This document shows, in pieces, positions 1-12,389 of a stretch of DNA of 64,000 bases; within the stretch, counting starts at the first letter, position 1, and every line of letters begins with the position of its first letter. The DNA is from Otatea glauca (taxonomy: Eukaryota; Streptophyta; Magnoliopsida; Poales; Poaceae), in contig JAYEVK010000397.1 in assembly GCA_036346275.1 (NCBI GenBank), positions 1 through 64,000 of the forward strand. Reading direction: 5' to 3'. The notes below the pieces were generated by a model. The model had not been told where the DNA came from. It searched no databases and was given only the letters and a program-made list of their open reading frames with translations. The position numbers and the translations under genes were made by a program.

Positions 1-1344
1 TGTTAGTGTTATGCCCTTGAGGCAATCATTTAGATGATTGTAACATGACTATGTTTATGAATAATAATATGATTATTGGTCCAATGAATGTATATCATTG
101 TATTGATCAACAAGTATGTGACTTGCTTATGAAGCTCTTTACTTAATGATGTAATTCGATAAATATCTACGATCGGATATCATCGTATAGGACAACGATG
201 AATAGATCGGCACATGTAGTGATCGATGATCATGCTTCATAGATCATGGGATATGGAGATATCATCTATACATTGTGGGCGCATGTTGAAGAACATGGGT
301 TAGATAGACCCATAATGGGACAACTGCGAGAATGTTTCATTCTTATGTGTCATCAGTGTATCTCATACCTAGTAGATGTATGATCCTTAGACTGAGATTG
401 TCATATTCCCTACATGTGTAATAGTTTTCCTTGGGGCTATCAAACACTACTTCCTAACGGATAGTTATAAAGGTAGCTTTCATGTTTACTATGAAGCGTG
501 CGAGAGGAAATGCGATCAAGATGGAATTTGCCACTCCAATGAAGCGGAGATATATGACAAGGCCACTCGTGTGATATGATTAAGGAAGTGCATGGCCATG
601 CCGTGATTGAGAGTCAATCACAACTTATTAATATATCACGGATCGAGAGATGGATTGAATCATCAAAGGATGACATGCTTCGCCTTGAGATCAATCTTCA
701 TATACTTGGCAAAGGATTATTACATGAGTACTTTTGATAGGTTACATCGATTTGATCATAGTATGTTTGGGAGTTGGCATACTTTGCAAAAGCCACTACC
801 AACTATTGGATTGAAAAGGAGTTTTCGAATCCATGTCCAAGCGTATGTGAACCTGCAGGTCACACACTTAATGGTGGGGCGCATTAATTTGGATTGGATC
901 CGTAATTAATGAACCTCGTGGGCTTAGCATGATGGGCCCTAGTTTAGGGTTTCATCTCGTGGCTATATAAGGAGGAGGAGGAGGGTGCGGTGTGCTTTCC
1001 CACGGTTTAGGAGTGATTCACTCGAAACCCTAGCCTACTCCTCTCGCTGCCTATTTGGCGACAGTGCTTGCACACGCCGACGCGGCGTTCCATCTCGGGC
1101 GTGTGGACTCTGCGGTGGTGGCTGCTGCGGCTGCGGCGTGGGAGGGCGATCCACGGCAAGGCGAGGCGATCCACTACATCGGCGCAGCGGCTGCGGCGAG
1201 GCGATCCACTACATCGGCGCGCGAAGGATTCCGCAGCTGCGGCGTCTAGTGGTAATCTTATCTATGATCCCCTTCTTGCGAGTAGCTTTACGGTTTCGCG
1301 GTAGAATTTTTTTTTGCTAGCGTAGCATACGCGTTCCTCTTTAG
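1..1344 (+). repeat. 5' LTR of the Angela-type element
   Basis: It begins TGTTAGTGTTATGCCC and recurs at 6764-8120. Its right edge is set by the primer-binding site that follows. It differs from the 3' copy (1344 against 1357 bp) mainly by 1-3 base indels, with few clear transitions. The 3' portion is GC-rich (about 980-1250) with short CGGCGC/GCGGCG-type repeats; ORFs there are chance. Confidence 0.9.
965..971 (+). promoter_or_regulatory. LTR TATA box (5' copy)
   Basis: TATATAA in the context GGCTATATAAGGAGG inside the 5' LTR. The same motif is at 7737-7743 in the 3' LTR. It is the likely core promoter for the element's genomic RNA; the start site would lie about 30 bp downstream. Confidence 0.65.
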
Positions 1345-1360
1345 TGGTATCGAGCCATCT
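1345..1360 (+). promoter_or_regulatory. Primer-binding site, initiator methionine tRNA type
   Basis: TGGTATCGAGCCATC directly follows the LTR. It matches the usual Copia site TGGTATCAGAGCCA except for a missing base in the CAGAG step. It primes minus-strand DNA synthesis and fixes the LTR edge. Confidence 0.8.
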
Positions 1361-2858
1361 CGTATAGTTTTGTGATCGGATGTTGCACATATGATGTGTA
1401 AGGTTAGTAGATTGGATCTATTACATGTTCGGCCGAGTTCATGTGATGAATTGGTGGTGGCGACCATCGATGAGATCGATCGATTTAGGGTTTGAGAAAG
1501 TGCAAACCGACTCAATCTTGATTTGGGTGAGTCCGTTCATGATGCAGCGTTACCCTTACGGTCGGGTTACCGCCATCGGGGTTTCGAAGCGTATCCATAT
1601 GGGACCAAGCCAATCAGTTGAGTTGGATTGGGTCAATCTGGTTGATCCATGGTAGCGCAAGCAGATTCAATATTGATTTGGGTGAGTCCGTTCATGATGC
1701 GGCGTTACCCTTACCGGTCGGGTTACCGCCATCGGGGTTTACGAAGCGTATCCATATGGGACCAAGCCAATCATATTAGATCGGATTGGGTCAATCATTT
1801 GCCCCTCGGACCCGGTCGTAGGGTTGCTTTTGTTTAACTCGTTTTGCGAGGAATTATGTGAAATGGTATGGCCTATGTGTATGTGATGCATGTAATTTCC
1901 ACATGGCTGCGTGCGTGTCAAGCCATAAGGCTATTTAAATTGTATAACGACTGCGTGTCGACTTGTGATGCTTCAAACCCTCATGTAAAATTCATTATCA
2001 AAAGTTGTAAGGAGTTGCATCCATAATGATGAAGACGATGGTATCAAGCAAGATGGCTAGGTGAACAAATCAAGCAAGGTGGCTAGGTGAACAAACAAGC
2101 ATGATGATGGAGATCTTAATGCTAAGGGCCATGCTATTTCACGACTTATTTTGATTTTACGTGGATGTGTGTTTAATCCTTGCTATTTTCTTTATGCTCA
2201 TTGCATGTGATGCCATGTTCATAGTAATCTTTGTTCATCCCTATAGTTAAAAATTTTAAATCAAATTGTCCATCCAATTGTTGCACCTATCAAGAATTTA
2301 GATCGTTATTGATATGACTGCCAAAGTAGTATATCAATGGCTATCTCAATAGATGATAGGGATGTGTTGGACACATCACGCATAACAATGGTAGATTTAA
2401 TCAAGCTATCAAAGCGGTTTTGGGCTTGAGGACATAAGTGGTTGGGATTTGATTTGATAATGAAGGAACCTATACAAGACAAGTGGTGTCTAGGAAAACA
2501 CACATGAGGCGGGTTTCTTAATTGGCACCCGTATATCGGAAGTGCTCCCTCCCTCATGTGAGCCCTTGGGGCAGGTTGACCTGGCCATGAGTCAAGTTGA
2601 TGGAGGCATTCATTACTTGTTTTCATACTCAACAAACAAGAGTTACATATGATGTAATTAGCAAAGGTGTTGCTTACCTATGTCATTAAATTTCTAGCGG
2701 TGATGCCAAAGCTCACTAGTGTTTGATGAATATGGATCTTGAATACTCACTATGTGTCTATAAAGGGACATAAAATAGAAGTGTCTTTAATTAAAAGTTT
2801 AATAAAGTTTTACATAAACATAGTGCTTAGAATCTTTGCATGTTTTTGTTGTAGTTCA
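1361..2858 (+). other. Untranslated leader of the Angela-type element, with an internal duplication
   Basis: This stretch between primer site and gag has no supported coding region. It contains a tandem duplication with a period of about 155 bp: 1509-1650 and 1664-1800 share GATTTGGGTGAGTCCGTTCA and most of the sequence that follows. A smaller repeat (AAGCAAGATGGCTAGGTGAACAAA-like, about 2047-2095) follows. Long leaders are normal for BARE1-type elements. Confidence 0.6.
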
Positions 2859-3735
2859 ATGGCACCTTCTCCTACTCTGCTACACTGGTTTTGCTTTGAG
2901 ATCGGTTTTGGAAAGGAAAAACTGAATGGAACTAATTTTGTTGATTGGTATCGCAACTTTGAGAATTGTTCTCAAGCATGAAAAGAAGGACTATGTTCTA
3001 GAGAATCCAATTCTGATGAACCAGTAGAAAATCTTTGCTCGCAATTTGAAGGTTGAATATGAAAAGCATGTTAATGTACATAGAAGTCGGTGTCTCATGC
3101 TAGTCACCATGGACTCTGAGCTCCAAAAGCAATATGAGGACAGGATGCTTACAATATGATTGTAGGCTTGAAGGGCATGTTTGGGAATCAAGCAAGAGCT
3201 GAGAGGTATGGTATCTCAAAGCTTTTATTTGCTATGTAAGTGGTGAAGGCGGTCAGGTCGATCCTCATGTGATCAAGATGATTGGTTACATTGGGAGATT
3301 GGAAAAACTTGAGTTTCCCTTAGCCTCGGTTTGGCCACGGATGTTATTCTCCGGTCTACGCCTCGAGCTTTGAGCCATTCATTATGAATTTTCATATGAA
3401 TAGCATGGAGAAGAGCCTAACAGAGCTACATGGGATGCTCAAGGCTGCGAGAAAGCATTAAGAAAAACCCAATCATGTGATGATGGTTGAAAACAAGCGC
3501 TTTCAAAAGAGGAAGGCTAAGGTGGGGCAGGGAAAGAGCAAGGGCAAGGGCAAGGGCAAGGCTCAAGATGAGATCGCAAGCCTCAAAACTAAGCTTGAAG
3601 CTTAAAGTTGGCCCTCAACACGATACCCAATGCTTCTATTGCAAGAAATCGGGGCATTGGAAGCAGGCTGCAAAAAGTACAGCGGATAAGAAGAATGGAA
3701 ATGTGGTTTCCACTTGGTATTAATGTTATAGAAAT
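2859..3735 (+). pseudogene. gag: gag of the Angela-type element (frameshifted)
   Basis: Gag is the nucleocapsid protein of the virus-like particle. An ATG at 2859 opens a short reading frame; the conserved Copia gag segment KLNGTNFVDWYRN is readable near 2917-2955. The C-terminal zinc knuckle is visible at 3631-3672 (CFYCKKSGHWK, with the last Cys displaced by an indel), after a Lys/Arg-rich stretch. Several frameshifts break the frame between these landmarks, so no full-length Gag is encoded as read. Confidence 0.7.
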
Positions 3736-5100
3736 TAATCTTGCTACTTCTTCACTCAGCTCATGGGTATATGATCGGTTCGGTTGCTCACATTTGCAAT
3801 TCGTTGCGGTGATAAAGTAGAGACTTGGCAAAGGAGAAGTGGATCTTGGCGTGGGAATAAAGCAAGAGTTCTTTGGTCTTGCCGTTGGCACATACCCATT
3901 GCATTTGCCTTGAGTTAGTTTTAGAACTTAATAATTGTTATTTTGTTCCATCTTTGAGTAGAAACATTATTTCATCTTCTTGTTTGGAACATGAAGGTTA
4001 TGATTTGAGAATAAAGAACTTTGTTTGTTCGATATTTTTGAATGATATGTATTATGGTCGTTGCCCCATGGTGGATGGGTTATCGTCCTTGAACTCGAAG
4101 AAAAACACATCTATAATATTAATGTAAAAGGCATCGGCCTAATGATTTGAACCCTACCTTTTTGTGGCATTGTCGCTTAGGTCATATAAATGAGAAGCGC
4201 ATGAAGAAGCTCCATGGTGATGGACTTCTAACCTCATTTGATTTTGAATCATTTGAAACATGTGAATCTTGTTTACTTGGCAAGATGACAAAAGCCCCTT
4301 TCACGAGTTTTAGTGAGAGAGCAAGTGAATTATTGGCCCTAGTACATACGGATGTATGTGGACCAATGAGCTCATTGCTAGGGGTGGGTTTGATGCTTTG
4401 TAACTTTTCTTGATGACTTGAGTAGATATGGATATATCTATTTAATGAGGCATAAATCTGAAACTTTTGAAAGGTTCAAAGAGTTTCAGAACGAAGTACA
4501 AAATCAACTTGGCAAAACAATAAAACACTTACGATCCGATCGTGGTGGCGAATACTTGAGCCAAGAGTTTGGTGATCATCTAAAGCAATGTGGAATCGTT
4601 CGCAACTTACTCCATGAGAGCGCCTCAATGGAATGGCGTGTCGAACAGCGTAACGAACTTTATTAGATATGGTTCGGTCAATGATCGATAAGCAGATCTG
4701 CCATTATCCTTTTGGGGTTTCGCTCTAGAAGCATTGCGTTCACTTTGAATAGGGTCCCATCAAAATCCGTTGAGAAGGCGCCATATGAGATATGGGTGGA
4801 GAAGACCCATGTTGTCATTTCTCAAGATATGGGGATGTGAGGCTTATGTAAAGCGTTTACAATCGGATAAACTACGCACCTAAATCAGAAAAATGCTTTT
4901 TGTGGGGTATCCTAAAGAAACAAAAGGATATTACTTTTACAAAGAAACGAGAACAAAGTTTTGTTGCTCGAAATGGTGTCTTTTGGAGAAAGAGTTTCTT
5001 TCAAAAGAAATCAGTAGGAGTGATGTGTATCTTGATGAAGTTAGAGAATCACATGAATATGTTCAAGCTACCATCTGAACCTTCACAAGATGTACAAAGT
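3736..5100 (+). pseudogene. pol: Protease and integrase of the Angela-type element (frameshifted)
   Basis: The protease is represented by the SSWVYD segment near 3760, but the Asp-Thr/Ser-Gly active site is scrambled by an indel. The protease C-terminal part lies at 3873-4127. The pre-integrase zinc domain is well preserved at 4147-4370 (WHCRLGHINEKRM, then CESCLLGK). The integrase core follows at 4370-4670: HTDVCGP holds the first Asp and LRSDRGGEY the second. The segment with the catalytic Glu (around 4640) is damaged. The integrase C-terminal domain is at about 4690-5090 (LFVGYPKETKGYYFY). At least five frame changes are needed to read it through. Confidence 0.75.
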
Positions 5101-5219
5101 GTTGTACAACTTTGTGGAAGAGACTCGACCCACGTAGGTCGGGAGGCCACGTCATGTACCTATAAGATATGGGGTGACATATTATTGTTGGACAATGATG
5201 AGCCACGACTTATGAAGAA

Positions 5220-6705
5220 GCAATGATGGACCCAAACTCGAAAAATGGCTTGAAGCCATGAGATCGAAATTCAATCCATGCATGACAATCAAGTTTGGAA
5301 CTTGGTCGACTCTCACGATGGTGTAAAAACCATTGAGTGCAAATGGATTTTCAAGAAAAGATAGGCGTAGATGGAAATGTTCGGATCTATAAGGCACGGT
5401 TGGTGGCAAAGGGTTTCAAACAAGTTCAAGGAGTTGACTATGATGAAACTTTCTCACGGTAGCCATGCTCAAATGCTGTAGGATCATTTTAGCTATTCTT
5501 GCATATTTTGATTATGAAATATGGCGGATGGATGTCAAAACAGCATTCCTTAATGGGAATCTTTAGAGGATGTATACATGATACAACTGAAGGTTTTGTT
5601 GATCCTAAATATGCTAAAAGGGTATGCAAGCTTCAAAGATCCATTTATGGGTTAAAGCAAGCATCTCGGAGTTGGAACATTCGTTTTGATGAAGTAGTCA
5701 AAGGTTTTGACTTTATCAAAAATGAAGAAGAGCCTTGTGTTTACAAGAAGGCTAGTGGGAGCGCACTTGTATTTACGATTTTGTATGTGGATGACATATT
5801 ATTGATCGGGAATGACATTCCTATGCTTGAAGATGTTAAGACTTCATTGAAAAGGAGTTTCTCAATGAAGGACTTGGGAGAAGCATGCTATATCTTGGGC
5901 ATAAAAATCTATAGAGATAGATCAAAAGGTTAATTGGATTAAGTCGAAGCGTACATTGACAAGATATTGAAAAGGTTCAATATGCATGAATCCAAGAGAG
6001 GTTTCATGCCAATGTCACATGGCATCGATCTCTGCAAGAATCGGTGTCCTTCGACATCGATGGCGAGATAGGATGAGCAAGATTCCATATGCTTGACTAT
6101 TGGGTCTATTATGTATGCCATGATCTGTACACGCCCGGATGTCTCATATGCTCTAAGTGTCACGGCGGATACCAAGCGGATCTGGTGATGGTCATTGGAT
6201 AGCCGTAAAAATATCTGAAGTACTTGAGAAGAACTAAGGGTATGTTCCTTGTTTTTGGAGGTGAGGAAGATCTGGTTGCAAAGGTTACACGATGCAAGCT
6301 TCCAAGCGACAAAGATGATTTTCGATCGCAATCGGGTTTGTGTTTACACTTAATGGAGGAGCGATGGTGGAAGAGTTCCAAGCAAAACACGGTGGCGACT
6401 CTCTGACGAGCGGAGTACATTGCGGCCGGAGGTCGCAAAGGAAGCTGTGTGGATTAAGAAGTTTATCACGAGCTTGGTGTGGTCGCTAGTGCCTCTAGTC
6501 AATGGACATCTATTGTGATAATAGTGGTGCCATTGCACAAGCTAAAGAGCCTAGATCACATCAAGTCTAAACACATACTCCGTCGCTTTCACCTTATTCG
6601 CGAGATTGTGGATAGAGGTGGCGTGAGAATATGCAAAGTACATCACGGAAGCCAATGTGGCGATCCGTTGACAAAGCCACTGCCACTGACCTAAGCATGA
6701 GGCGC
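5220..6705 (+). pseudogene. pol: Reverse transcriptase and RNase H of the Angela-type element (frameshifted)
   Basis: The best-preserved part is 5499-5933, one open frame with the Copia RT blocks: VCKLQRSIYGLKQASRSWN, then the catalytic YVDD at 5783-5794, then SMKDLGEACYILGIKI. The N-terminal RT segment (5220-5500) has stops and frameshifts. RNase H continues to about 6705 with AEYIAA-like and HIKSKHI motifs and ends near DPLTKPLP (6660-6690). Reading it needs several frame changes. It copies the element RNA into DNA in related active elements. Confidence 0.8.
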
Positions 6706-6750
6706 ACACAAGGTCTATTGGTATTAGATACTTAATTGATTGACTCAAGT

Positions 6751-6763
6751 GCAAGTGGGAGAT
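6751..6763 (+). promoter_or_regulatory. Polypurine tract
   Basis: GCAAGTGGGAGAT lies immediately before the 3' LTR (TGTTAG at 6764). This is the usual plus-strand primer position; it is interrupted by one pyrimidine pair. Confidence 0.7.
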
Positions 6764-8120
6764 TGTTAGTGTTATGCCCTTGAGGCAATCATTTAGATGA
6801 TTGTAACATGACTATGTTTATGAATAATAATATGATTATTGGTCCAATGAATGTATATCATTGTATTGATCAACAAGTATGTGACTTGCTTATGAAGCTC
6901 TTTACTTAATGATGTAATTCGATAAATATCTACGATCGGATATCATCGTATAGGACAACGATGAATAGATCGGCACATGTAGTGATCGATGATCATGCTT
7001 CATAGATCATGGGATATGGAGATATCATCTATACATTGTGGGCGCATGTTGAAGAACATGGGTTAGATAGACCATAATGGGACAACTGCGAGAATGTTTC
7101 ATTCTTATGTGTCATCGTGTATCTCATACCTAGTAGATGTATGATCCTTAGACACTGAGATTGTCATATTCCCTACATGTGTAATAGTTTTCCTTGGGGC
7201 TATCAAACACTACTTCCTAACGGATAGTTATAAAGGTAGCTTTCATGTTTACTATGAAGCGTGCGAGAGGAAGTGGCGATCAAGATGGAATTTGCCACTC
7301 CAATGAAGCGGAGATATATGACAAGGCCACTCGTGTGATATGATTAAGGAAGTGCATGGCCATGCCGTGATTGAGAGTCAATCACAACTTATTAATATAT
7401 CACGGATAGGAGAGATGGATTGAATCATCAAAGGATGACATGCTTCTGCCTTGAGATCAATCTTCATATACTTGGCAAAGGGATTATTACATGAGTACTT
7501 TTGATAGGTTACTGTCGATTTGATCATAGTATGTTTGGGAGTTGGCATACTTTGCAAGAAGCCACTACCAACTATTGGATTGAAAAGGAGTTTTCGAATC
7601 CATGTCCAAGCGTATGTGAACTGCAGGTCACACACTTAATGGGCTTGGGCGCATTAATTTGGATTGGATCGTAATTAATGAACCTCGTGGGCTTAGCTTA
7701 GCTGATGGGCCCTAGTTTAGGGTTTCATCTCGTGGCTATATAAGGAGGAGGAGGAGGGTGCAGGTGTGCTTTCCCACGGTTTAGGAGTGATTCACTCGAA
7801 ACCTAGCCTACTCCTCTCGCTGCCTGCCGAGCGACAGTGCTTGCTGCCAAGCGCGCACGGCGTTCCATCTCTGGGCGTGTGGACTACTGCGGTGGCGGCT
7901 GCTGCGGCTGCGGCGTGGGAGGGCGATCCACGGCAAGCGAGGGCGATCCACTACATCGCCGCAGCATTGCGGCGAGCGATCCACTACATCGGCCTTGAAG
8001 GATTCCGCAGCTGCGGCGTCTAGTGGTAATCTTATCTATGATCCCCTTCTTGCGAGTAGCTTTCTGGTTTCGCGGTAGAATTTTTTTTTTGCTAGCGTAG
8101 CATACCGCGTTCCTCTTTAG
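6764..8120 (+). repeat. 3' LTR of the Angela-type element
   Basis: It repeats 1-1344 from TGTTAGTG to CCTCTTTAG. The TATA box is at 7737-7743. It joins the integrase sequence of the surrounding Copia element at 8121. Confidence 0.9.
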
Positions 8121-8760
8121 GGAAGTGGTATGTTCTTGTCATCGTTGATGATTTTTCTAGATACTCTTGGGTATTCTTCATAGCCTCGAAGGATGAGACC
8201 TTTTCTCACTTCAGGGGTTTGATCAGTAGGTTGTCTATTGAGCTCCCAGGTGCATTACGAGCTATACGAAGTGATAATGACACGGAGTTCAAGAATTCCT
8301 ACTTTGAGAGTTTTTGTGTGGAGTCTGGTTTAGAGCATCAGTTCTCTTCTCCCTACGCCCCTCAGCGGAATGGCGTAGTGGAAAGGAAGAACAGGACCCT
8401 GGTTGAGATGGCCAGGACGATGCTAGCAATCTGATACTCCTAGGAAGTTTTAAAGTGAGGCTATAGCTACTGCTTGCCATGTTTCTAATCGCGTGTTTTT
8501 GAGAGCACATTTGCATCGCACTTCTTATGAGTTGAGGTATGGCGAAAGCCCGGTGTGTCTCATTTTCGCGTTTGGTTGCAAGTGTTTTATCTTGAAGTCA
8601 GTAACCTAGATAAGTTTGAGTCTCGCTCTTGATGGTATCTTTCTAGGTTACTCGACTTCTTCTCGTAGCTATAAGTGCAGGCGTTGATGCGCATAGGATC
8701 ATAGAGACACGTGATGTGACCTTTGATGAGGCTAGCCCAGAGCTAGACACGATGTTTGAG
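8121..8760 (+). pseudogene. pol: Integrase core and C-terminal domain, SIRE-type element
   Basis: The integrase core reads WYVLVIVDDFSRYSWVFF from 8124, with the first Asp in DDFSRY. RSDNDTEFKN carries the second catalytic Asp, and YAPQRNGVVERKNRTL carries the catalytic Glu (8219-8434, one frame). After a frameshift the C-terminal domain continues (ELRYG, GCKCFILK, DGIFLGYSTSS) to about 8700. The N-terminal zinc domain lies outside the window, left of the inserted element. Confidence 0.8.
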
Positions 8761-10578
8761 CTCTTCTTATCCCTCCGAGACCATCTTTGTAGAAGATGAG
8801 GATGATGGAGATGATGGTGTTCCACGGATCCAGTCCCCTCTACACGAGGTGCCTCCTTTCCATTTACGCACCTCGGGAGACCGGCCCTTGCCTTTCCGCT
8901 CTCCTTGGTGGTGGCTCTGCTCCTACCTCTTACGTGCATGAGGTAGAGGCCACTGCTTCTACGGTCCTCCCGTCATATCGAGCTCATCCACTGATCGGAT
9001 CATTGGTGATCTGTTTGGTAGTCACTCGCTCAAAATCGAGTTTGTCCGATTCTGCCTCCACTCTGCCTTTGTTGCCTCCTTTGAGCGAATGATGTTTCTC
9101 ATGCATTATCAGATGAATCGTGGATTAATGCTATGCATGAGGAACTTGAGAACTTTGAGAGGAACAAGGTATGGCAGCTTGTCGAGCCCCCATCTGGTCA
9201 TAATGTCATTGGAACCAAGTGGGTGTTCAAAAACAAGCAGAGTGAGGATGGGGTTGTCATTCGCAACAAGGCTAGGCTAGTTGCGAGGGCTTTCTCGAGT
9301 TGAGGTCTTGACTTTGAGGAGACCTTTGCCCTGTAGCTAGACTAGAGGCTATTAGGATCCTGTTTGTATTCTCTGCATCCCAGGGCTTCAAGCTCTATCA
9401 AATGGATGTCAAGAGTGCATTCCTCAATGGCTATATTAAGGAAGAGGTTTATGTCAAACAACCTCTAGGATTCGAGAACCCCAAGTTTCCGAGTCATGTA
9501 TACAAGCTCTCCAAAGCTTTGTATGGACTCAAGCGAGCCCCAGAGCATGGTATGAGAGGCTCAAGTCTTATCTTCTCGACCATGACTTCAAAATGGGCAT
9601 ACTAGACAAAACTACATTCATCGGACACCATGAGTCTAATTTTCTTCTTGTCGGTTATGTGGATGATATCATTTTGGTGGCTCGTCTCATTCGCTTGTGT
9701 CTCAGTTTTACGAGGTGATGAGCATAGAGTTTGAGATGAGTATGATGGGCGAGTTGAGCTACTTTCTTGGCTTCCAAATCAAGCGGACTCGGGAGGGTAC
9801 TTTCTTGCATCAAGGCAAATATACGTGACCTCGAGGCGCCCGACATGTCGATGGGAAGCCGGTGATGACTCCTATGGCCACCACTACGTCCTCGAGCCCG
9901 ATGAGGATGGTGAGCTGCTTGATCAAAAGGAGTTTGAGCATGATCGGCTCCTCTTGTACCTCAACGCCGAGGCGGACATACATTTCTTTGTGTGTGCATG
10001 CGCTCGATTCAAGCTTCTCCTCGCGCCTCTCACCGCCGGTCAAGCGTATCTTGGTACCTTCGTGCTACCGCGATTATGGTATTTGGTACTCTTCGTCTTC
10101 TTGTCTATCTCTTAGAGCCTTTTCCGATGCCGACTTTCTTTGGTGTAGGATAGATAGGAAAACGCTACGGCACTTGCCAATTCATTGGCACTTCTCTTGT
10201 TTCTTGGTCATCTAGGAAGCGATGCAGGGTTGCAGATCCTGCGCGAGGCCGAGTATGTTGTTTGCGACCGATTCTTTGTAGCAGTGCTCTTGATGAGATC
10301 GACCTTACGGGACTATGAGTTAGAGATAGAGAGTGTGCCACTTTTCTGTGACAACACTTCAGCTATTTGCATTGCTAAAAACCGAGTGCAACATTCCCGA
10401 ACCAAGCACATTGATATTAGATATCACTTCCTTAGAGACCATGTGGAGAAGGGAGATATCGCGCTTGATTCGTAGAGAGTGACCTTGATTAGCGATATCT
10501 TCACCAAGCCTTTGGATAGCTCATTTGTTGCCTTGAAGAGTGAGTTTGGAGTCGTGAGCCCTTACGGCCTTTCGTGAG
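8761..10578 (+). pseudogene. pol: Reverse transcriptase and RNase H, SIRE-type element (frameshifted)
   Basis: After a low-complexity linker (8761-9090), RT starts near 9105 (DEWINAMHEELENFERNKVW split by indels). It is clear at 9402-9605: MDVKSAFLNGYIKEEVYVKQ and KLSKALYGLKRAPE. The YVDD catalytic motif is at about 9655-9666. RNase H is readable at 10185-10475 (EAEYV, CDNTSAICIAKN, HIDIRYHFLRDHVEKGDI) and the polyprotein tail IFTKPLDSS is at about 10497. Multiple frameshifts and a stop at 10472 prevent translation as one protein. Confidence 0.8.
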
Positions 10579-12376
10579 GGGTGGTTTGTATATTATGTAT
10601 TATATGTTTTCTTCGACTTAGCTTTTCTTTTCTTTGTGTTTCTTTTGGGTGACTTTGGGCTTGTTTTCTTGAGTTGAGTTCACTCACTTAGACTTCGGCA
10701 TGCCTTCAATGGACCTCTTATCTTGTGCTTTAGGTTGCTATCATGCGTGATTAGCATTCTCTCTTCTCTCTAGGTTGAGTTCCCTCACAGTCTTATAAGT
10801 CTAGCAGTATTGGGCCTCCAGGTAGGCAGTGCAGTGTGCACTCTTTAGTTGGGATCTAGAGTCGACTTCCCTATGTCGATCCTTTGGGAAGATAAGAGCG
10901 AGTCTAAGTCGTAGTGAGTCTCTTCTATCTTATCTATGCTCAATAGCCATCCAGTTTTGCAGTTTTCGGCTTCTTCTCCTCATTCTGTTTTTCGGTTGTT
11001 ATTGAGTTCATTCGGTTTTCTTTATGCCTAATCTTGATAATAACTCAACTTTAACCAGATTTGAGCTTAAAATTGATTCATTTGTTGAGGGGAGTTTGGG
11101 AATCTGTTCATGCATTGCATTTAGATTGCATTTTTACATTTTATGAGCTTTGTCTATTATGCAATTGATTTCTTCTTCATGCTATACACCATGCTACATC
11201 ATTTGAAGAAAATCACTAGCTTAGGTATGTCCAAGTTCATTTAACTTGCTAAGCTTAAAAATGAAATAAGCCTTAAATGAAAAACTTGATGAAACTTGTT
11301 GCTTTTACTTGCTAGGTTTCTTCTCTAGAGGTTTGTGCCATAATTTGAGAAATTTAGGAGTTCTCTAGAGTCCCTATAGCAACTTAGGTGAAACTAGTTT
11401 GATCCATGCTAGAGTCCTTCAATTGCTCATGAATCATTGTGCAAAAAATGAAAATTAAACAAAATTGACTCTTCTTGTGCACATATGACTCAACACCTTG
11501 CATTCACAAGACCGCTTCCCATTGCACTTGGGATGAACTTGGAATACATCGTGTTTGACCTAGACCATCCTCTTAAGAGTTCATCTTGAGATGGTCGCAT
11601 ACGGCTTGAGTCAATTGGTTGTCAAAAGAAAATGCAAATAAATTAAAAACAAAGACATATGTGGGTAAAGAATGCAAATAATGTCAAACATTTGCACCCG
11701 CTATATCTTGTATGATGATAAATCAAAATTTGCATTAAGTGATAAATGAGCCAGAAGGACCTTGTATGCTCTTCTAGATTCCCCAAAGTGTTGAGTAGGT
11801 TGAACTCTAGGTTTTCCTTTTGATCCTTAGAGTGGCTATTCTTCTATTTTGAAACTAAAGCTAAGTGTTGCACTTGTCAAATCTTGCTAAAATGATATAT
11901 TCAAAACTAAGCTCGTATTTGCACTTGGACATGTCTTAGTTTAGTCATCTTCTAAAATTGACAAGCTTGGTGTAATATCCTTCCATTTTGATCAATTGGA
12001 TAATCTTCAAAGCTCTTTCGATTGCATTTCATGCATACATAAAAAAATTGATGCCTATATTGCCAAAGGGGAGAAAACGTAGAAAAGGCATCACTAAAAT
12101 GATAAAAATGTGAATGCTTATTTAGTTATTATGATCTTTGTAAAACTATGCTACTACTTCTGTTGGATCATAATCTCATAATCACATTTGACATGTTTAG
12201 TTTGATTTTAGAGTTTTTGTTGAAAACTTCTAAAATCTGAATTCCTCTTCGTCAACTTGGTCATGGTTCTAATTTCTATCTTTGGACCAAGTTTGACTTT
12301 GCAACTAAAAATTGCTTTCTTCTTCATTTTCTTCAAACTCAAATTTATGTCTTTGTGTGGTTTGTCAATATACTCA
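10579..12376 (+). other. Non-coding 3' internal region of the SIRE-type element
   Basis: About 1.8 kb of AT-rich DNA follows the RNase H end and precedes the purine tract. I see no supported reading frame. SIRE-type elements often carry an envelope-like frame or a long untranslated stretch here; nothing recognisable remains in this copy. Confidence 0.5.
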
Positions 12377-12377
12377 T

Positions 12378-12389
12378 CAAGGGGGAGAT
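12378..12389 (+). promoter_or_regulatory. Polypurine tract of the SIRE-type element
   Basis: CAAGGGGGAGAT sits directly before the LTR start TGAAGGACC at 12390. It is a textbook purine tract and fixes the LTR edge. Confidence 0.85.

Larger units (their letters stand above)
1..8120 (+). mobile_element. Angela/BARE1/RIRE1-type Ty1-copia retrotransposon
   Basis: A complete-looking LTR retrotransposon: 5' LTR, initiator-Met tRNA primer site, leader, gag, protease, integrase, RT, RNase H, purine tract and 3' LTR. The domain order (integrase before RT) is that of Copia. The LTR head with ATGCCCTTGAGGCAAT and the pre-integrase motif LWHCRLGHINEKR (one residue differs here) resemble the BARE1/RIRE1/Angela lineage from memory. 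The first base of the window is the first base of the 5' LTR, so the left target duplication is out of view; the right one would be GGAAG at 8121-8125. The 3' end abuts the integrase of another Copia element, so this one jumped into it. The coding region has many frameshifts and makes no intact polyprotein as read here. Confidence 0.9.
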
